Shown: positions 3,404 to 5,345 of the stretch, in pieces
Layout: each line of letters begins with the position of its first letter
How positions within the stretch are numbered: the first letter of the stretch is position 1
From: Syntrophomonas sp.
GTDB taxonomy: Bacteria; Bacillota; Syntrophomonadia; Syntrophomonadales; Syntrophomonadaceae
NCBI GenBank assembly: GCA_003444615.1
Contig: DLUN01000164.1
Location: 1-5,345, forward strand
Reading direction: 5' to 3'
Length of the DNA: 5,345 bases
Position numbers and translations under genes: made by a program
The notes under the pieces: model-generated
What the model saw: the letters and a program-made list of their open reading frames with translations, nothing else
What the model was told of the DNA's origin: nothing
The model's database searches: none

Positions 3404-5345
3404 TTGGATATGGATAAACCTGATACATATAGCGGCACCGTGAATTTTGTCCATCTGCACAATCACACTGAGTATAGTCTGCTGGATGGTGCCTGCCGCA
3501 TCAAAGAACTGGTATCTCGAGCCAAGGATTTAGATATGCCGGCCATAGCCATTACCGATCATGGCGTATTGTATGGAGTAATTGATTTTTACCGGGAGGC
3601 TAAGAAACAGGGGATTAAGCCTATTATTGGCTGTGAAGTTTACGTAGCCCCACGCAGCCGTTTGGACCGGGAACCACGCATTGATGACAACTTGCACCAT
3701 CTGATATTGCTCTGTAAGAATAAGACCGGTTATCAGAATCTGGTGCAGCTGGTCAGCCGGGCTTTCCTAGAGGGATTTTACTATAAACCTAGAGTAGACC
3801 GGGAATTACTCAGTCAGTACCACGAAGGTCTTATTGCTTTGTCAGGTTGTGTAGCCGGGGAGATTCCCAAGCTCATTTTAGCTGATCGCCTGGCTGAAGC
3901 TGAGAAAACCGCCTGTTTTTACCGGGACTTGTTTGGTCCGGAAAACTTTTACCTAGAGCTTCAGGATCACGGTATGGCAGAAGAAAGGAAAGTCTGCCAG
4001 GGCTTATATGAGTTAAGCCAAAAAACCGGTATACCTTTGGTAGCCACCAATGACTCCCATTACATAAAGCGGGAAGATGCACCGGTGCATGATGTCCTGC
4101 TCTGTATTCAGACTGCATCGATAGTAAGCGAAGAAGATCGCATGCGCTTTCCCGGCAGCGACTTTTACTTAAAGACTGCTTCGGAAATGGCAGCTTTGTT
4201 TCCGGATCATCCTGAGGCCCTGCACAACACCTTGAAAATTGCGGAACGCTGCCATATTGAATTTGAATTCGGTCACTTCCATTTGCCCTCTTTTGATATA
4301 CCCGAAGGCTATACAGCTGAGTCCTATCTTGATGAACTGGTGAGGTCTAGGTTTGCCCAATGCTATCCCGAGCCCGAAGCTCATGTGCTAGAGCGCCTCG
4401 ATTATGAGCTGCAAGTGATTAAGGAGATGGGTTTTGCCGGGTATTTTCTTATTGTTCAGGATCTAGTGAATTGGGCTAAAAATCATGGTGTACCGGTTGG
4501 ACCAGGGCGGGGTTCAGCAGCTGGCAGTCTGGTTTCTTATGTTTTAGGCATTACTACTATAGATCCCCTGTCTTATGGCCTTATTTTTGAACGCTTTTTG
4601 AATCCGGAAAGAGTCAGCATGCCAGATATAGATATTGACTTTTGCTTTGAAAAACGCGACCGGGTTATCGAATACATCATAGAAAAATACGGGGCAGACC
4701 GGGTAGCTCAGATAATTACCTTCGGTACCATGGCAGCCCGGGCAGCTATTCGTGATGTAGGCCGGGTACTGGATGTTCCCTATGGAGAAGTGGACCGTAT
4801 AGCCAAGATGGTCCCGGCCGAACTGGGGGTTACCATCGACCGGGCTTTGGAGATTGCACCCGAGCTGATACAGGCTTATGAAAACGACTATAATACCAGG
4901 CGTATCCTTGATTTTGCCCGAGCTATTGAAGGTATGCCCCGTCATGCTTCCGTTCATGCAGCGGGAGTAGTTATCGGAGCTGAACCGCTGCAGAAATTGC
5001 TGCCTCTGCAGAGAACTGCTGAAGGTAATATTATTACTCAGTATCCTAAAGAAACCGTTGAAGATATTGGACTGCTCAAAATGGATATCCTGGGCCTGCG
5101 CACCCTAACCGTTATAAGACGGGCGGTAGAGATAATAGAAAAAACGCGCGGCATAGTTGTGGACATTGATAATCTTCCCCTGGATGATGAGGATACATAT
5201 AAACTGTTGTCCAACGGCAATACTATCGGTGTATTTCAGTTGGAAAGTGAGGGAATGCGCCGTATTCTATGTGAAATACAGCCCAACCGGTTCGAAGATA
5301 TCATCGCTATAAACGCTGTTTACCGGCCGGGTCCCTTGGGCAGCG
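3404..5345 (+). CDS. dnaE: DNA polymerase III alpha subunit, DnaE type (N-terminal ~647 residues; runs off right edge)
   Basis: This is the catalytic subunit of the replicative C-family polymerase. The visible part has a PHP domain (about residues 13-290) and most of the palm. PHP landmarks are VHLHNHTEYSLLDG (H17, H19, D28), ITDHG (H53), GCEVYVAP (E78), LHHLILL (H99), SGCVAGE (C149) and NDSHY (D217, H219). All nine positions expected as PHP metal ligands are retained. In the polymerase part, GPGRGSAAGS is at 366-375, PDIDIDF supplies catalytic D410 and D412, and KMDILGL supplies the third catalytic aspartate D561. IGVFQLESEGM follows near 608, and the window ends in YRPGPLGS, before the fingers, tandem HhH and OB parts. 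No frameshift or stop was found. The start is TTG 3404 or ATG 3410 (a 2-residue difference). The lack of an upstream 3'-5' exonuclease domain and the N-terminal PHP order mark it as DnaE, not PolC. It probably has its own extended -10 promoter. Confidence 0.98.
   Translation, partial: MDMDKPDTYSGTVNFVHLHNHTEYSLLDGACRIKELVSRAKDLDMPAIAITDHGVLYGVIDFYREAKKQGIKPIIGCEVYVAPRSRLDREPRIDDNLHHLILLCKNKTGYQNLVQLVSRAFLEGFYYKPRVDRELLSQYHEGLIALSGCVAGEIPKLILADRLAEAEKTACFYRDLFGPENFYLELQDHGMAEERKVCQGLYELSQKTGIPLVATNDSHYIKREDAPVHDVLLCIQTASIVSEEDRMRFPGSDFYLKTASEMAALFPDHPEALHNTLKIAERCHIEFEFGHFHLPSFDIPEGYTAESYLDELVRSRFAQCYPEPEAHVLERLDYELQVIKEMGFAGYFLIVQDLVNWAKNHGVPVGPGRGSAAGSLVSYVLGITTIDPLSYGLIFERFLNPERVSMPDIDIDFCFEKRDRVIEYIIEKYGADRVAQIITFGTMAARAAIRDVGRVLDVPYGEVDRIAKMVPAELGVTIDRALEIAPELIQAYENDYNTRRILDFARAIEGMPRHASVHAAGVVIGAEPLQKLLPLQRTAEGNIITQYPKETVEDIGLLKMDILGLRTLTVIRRAVEIIEKTRGIVVDIDNLPLDDEDTYKLLSNGNTIGVFQLESEGMRRILCEIQPNRFEDIIAINAVYRPGPLGS

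Noticed and set aside
3873..5220. Four minus-strand open frames (60-137 codons) inside dnaE
   Set aside because: DnaE is continuous and motif-complete on the plus strand across this whole stretch.

Overview
The window reads as ordinary low-to-mid GC chromosomal DNA of an endospore-forming Firmicute, most likely of the Clostridia. The evidence is the strong AGGAGG-type ribosome binding sites, several TATAAT-type -10 boxes, GTG/TTG starts, an SspF-like small acid-soluble spore protein, and a Gram-positive-looking DnaE with an intact PHP domain. A Syntrophomonas- or Desulfotomaculum-like anaerobe is an impression only; no marker fixes the genus.

Layout. Positions 1-490 (minus strand) hold the N-terminal 163 codons of an unrecognised protein that runs off the left edge. 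A 171-bp divergent spacer (491-661) follows, with a 14-bp inverted repeat (585-598) and a -10 box (632-637). On the plus strand come a cysteine-free carboxymuconolactone-decarboxylase-fold protein (662-964) and, 23 bp later, a HAD phosphatase (988-1695); the two look like one transcription unit. Next are a 66-aa SspF-like spore protein (1786-1986), a one-component regulator joining an excisionase-type helix-turn-helix to a TOBE/Mop oxyanion-binding half (2149-2667), a YbaK/EbsC-type prolyl-tRNA-editing deacylase (2762-3238), and the first ~647 codons of dnaE, the DNA polymerase III alpha subunit (3404 to the right edge).

How they fit together. Apart from the first two plus-strand genes, the genes are spaced by 90-165 bp, and three of them have their own -10-like element, so they look like independently transcribed housekeeping or accessory genes rather than one pathway. 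There is no transposon, CRISPR array, tRNA or rRNA. No intergenic stretch exceeds 300 bp; the longest are 171, 165 and 162 bp, and their contents are listed as separate features.

The most interesting items are the HTH-TOBE/Mop regulator (a probable molybdate/tungstate sensor with no transporter beside it), the unrecognised minus-strand protein, the cysteine-less CMD protein, and the complete set of predicted PHP metal ligands in DnaE. I see no convincing evidence of a wholly new multi-gene system here.
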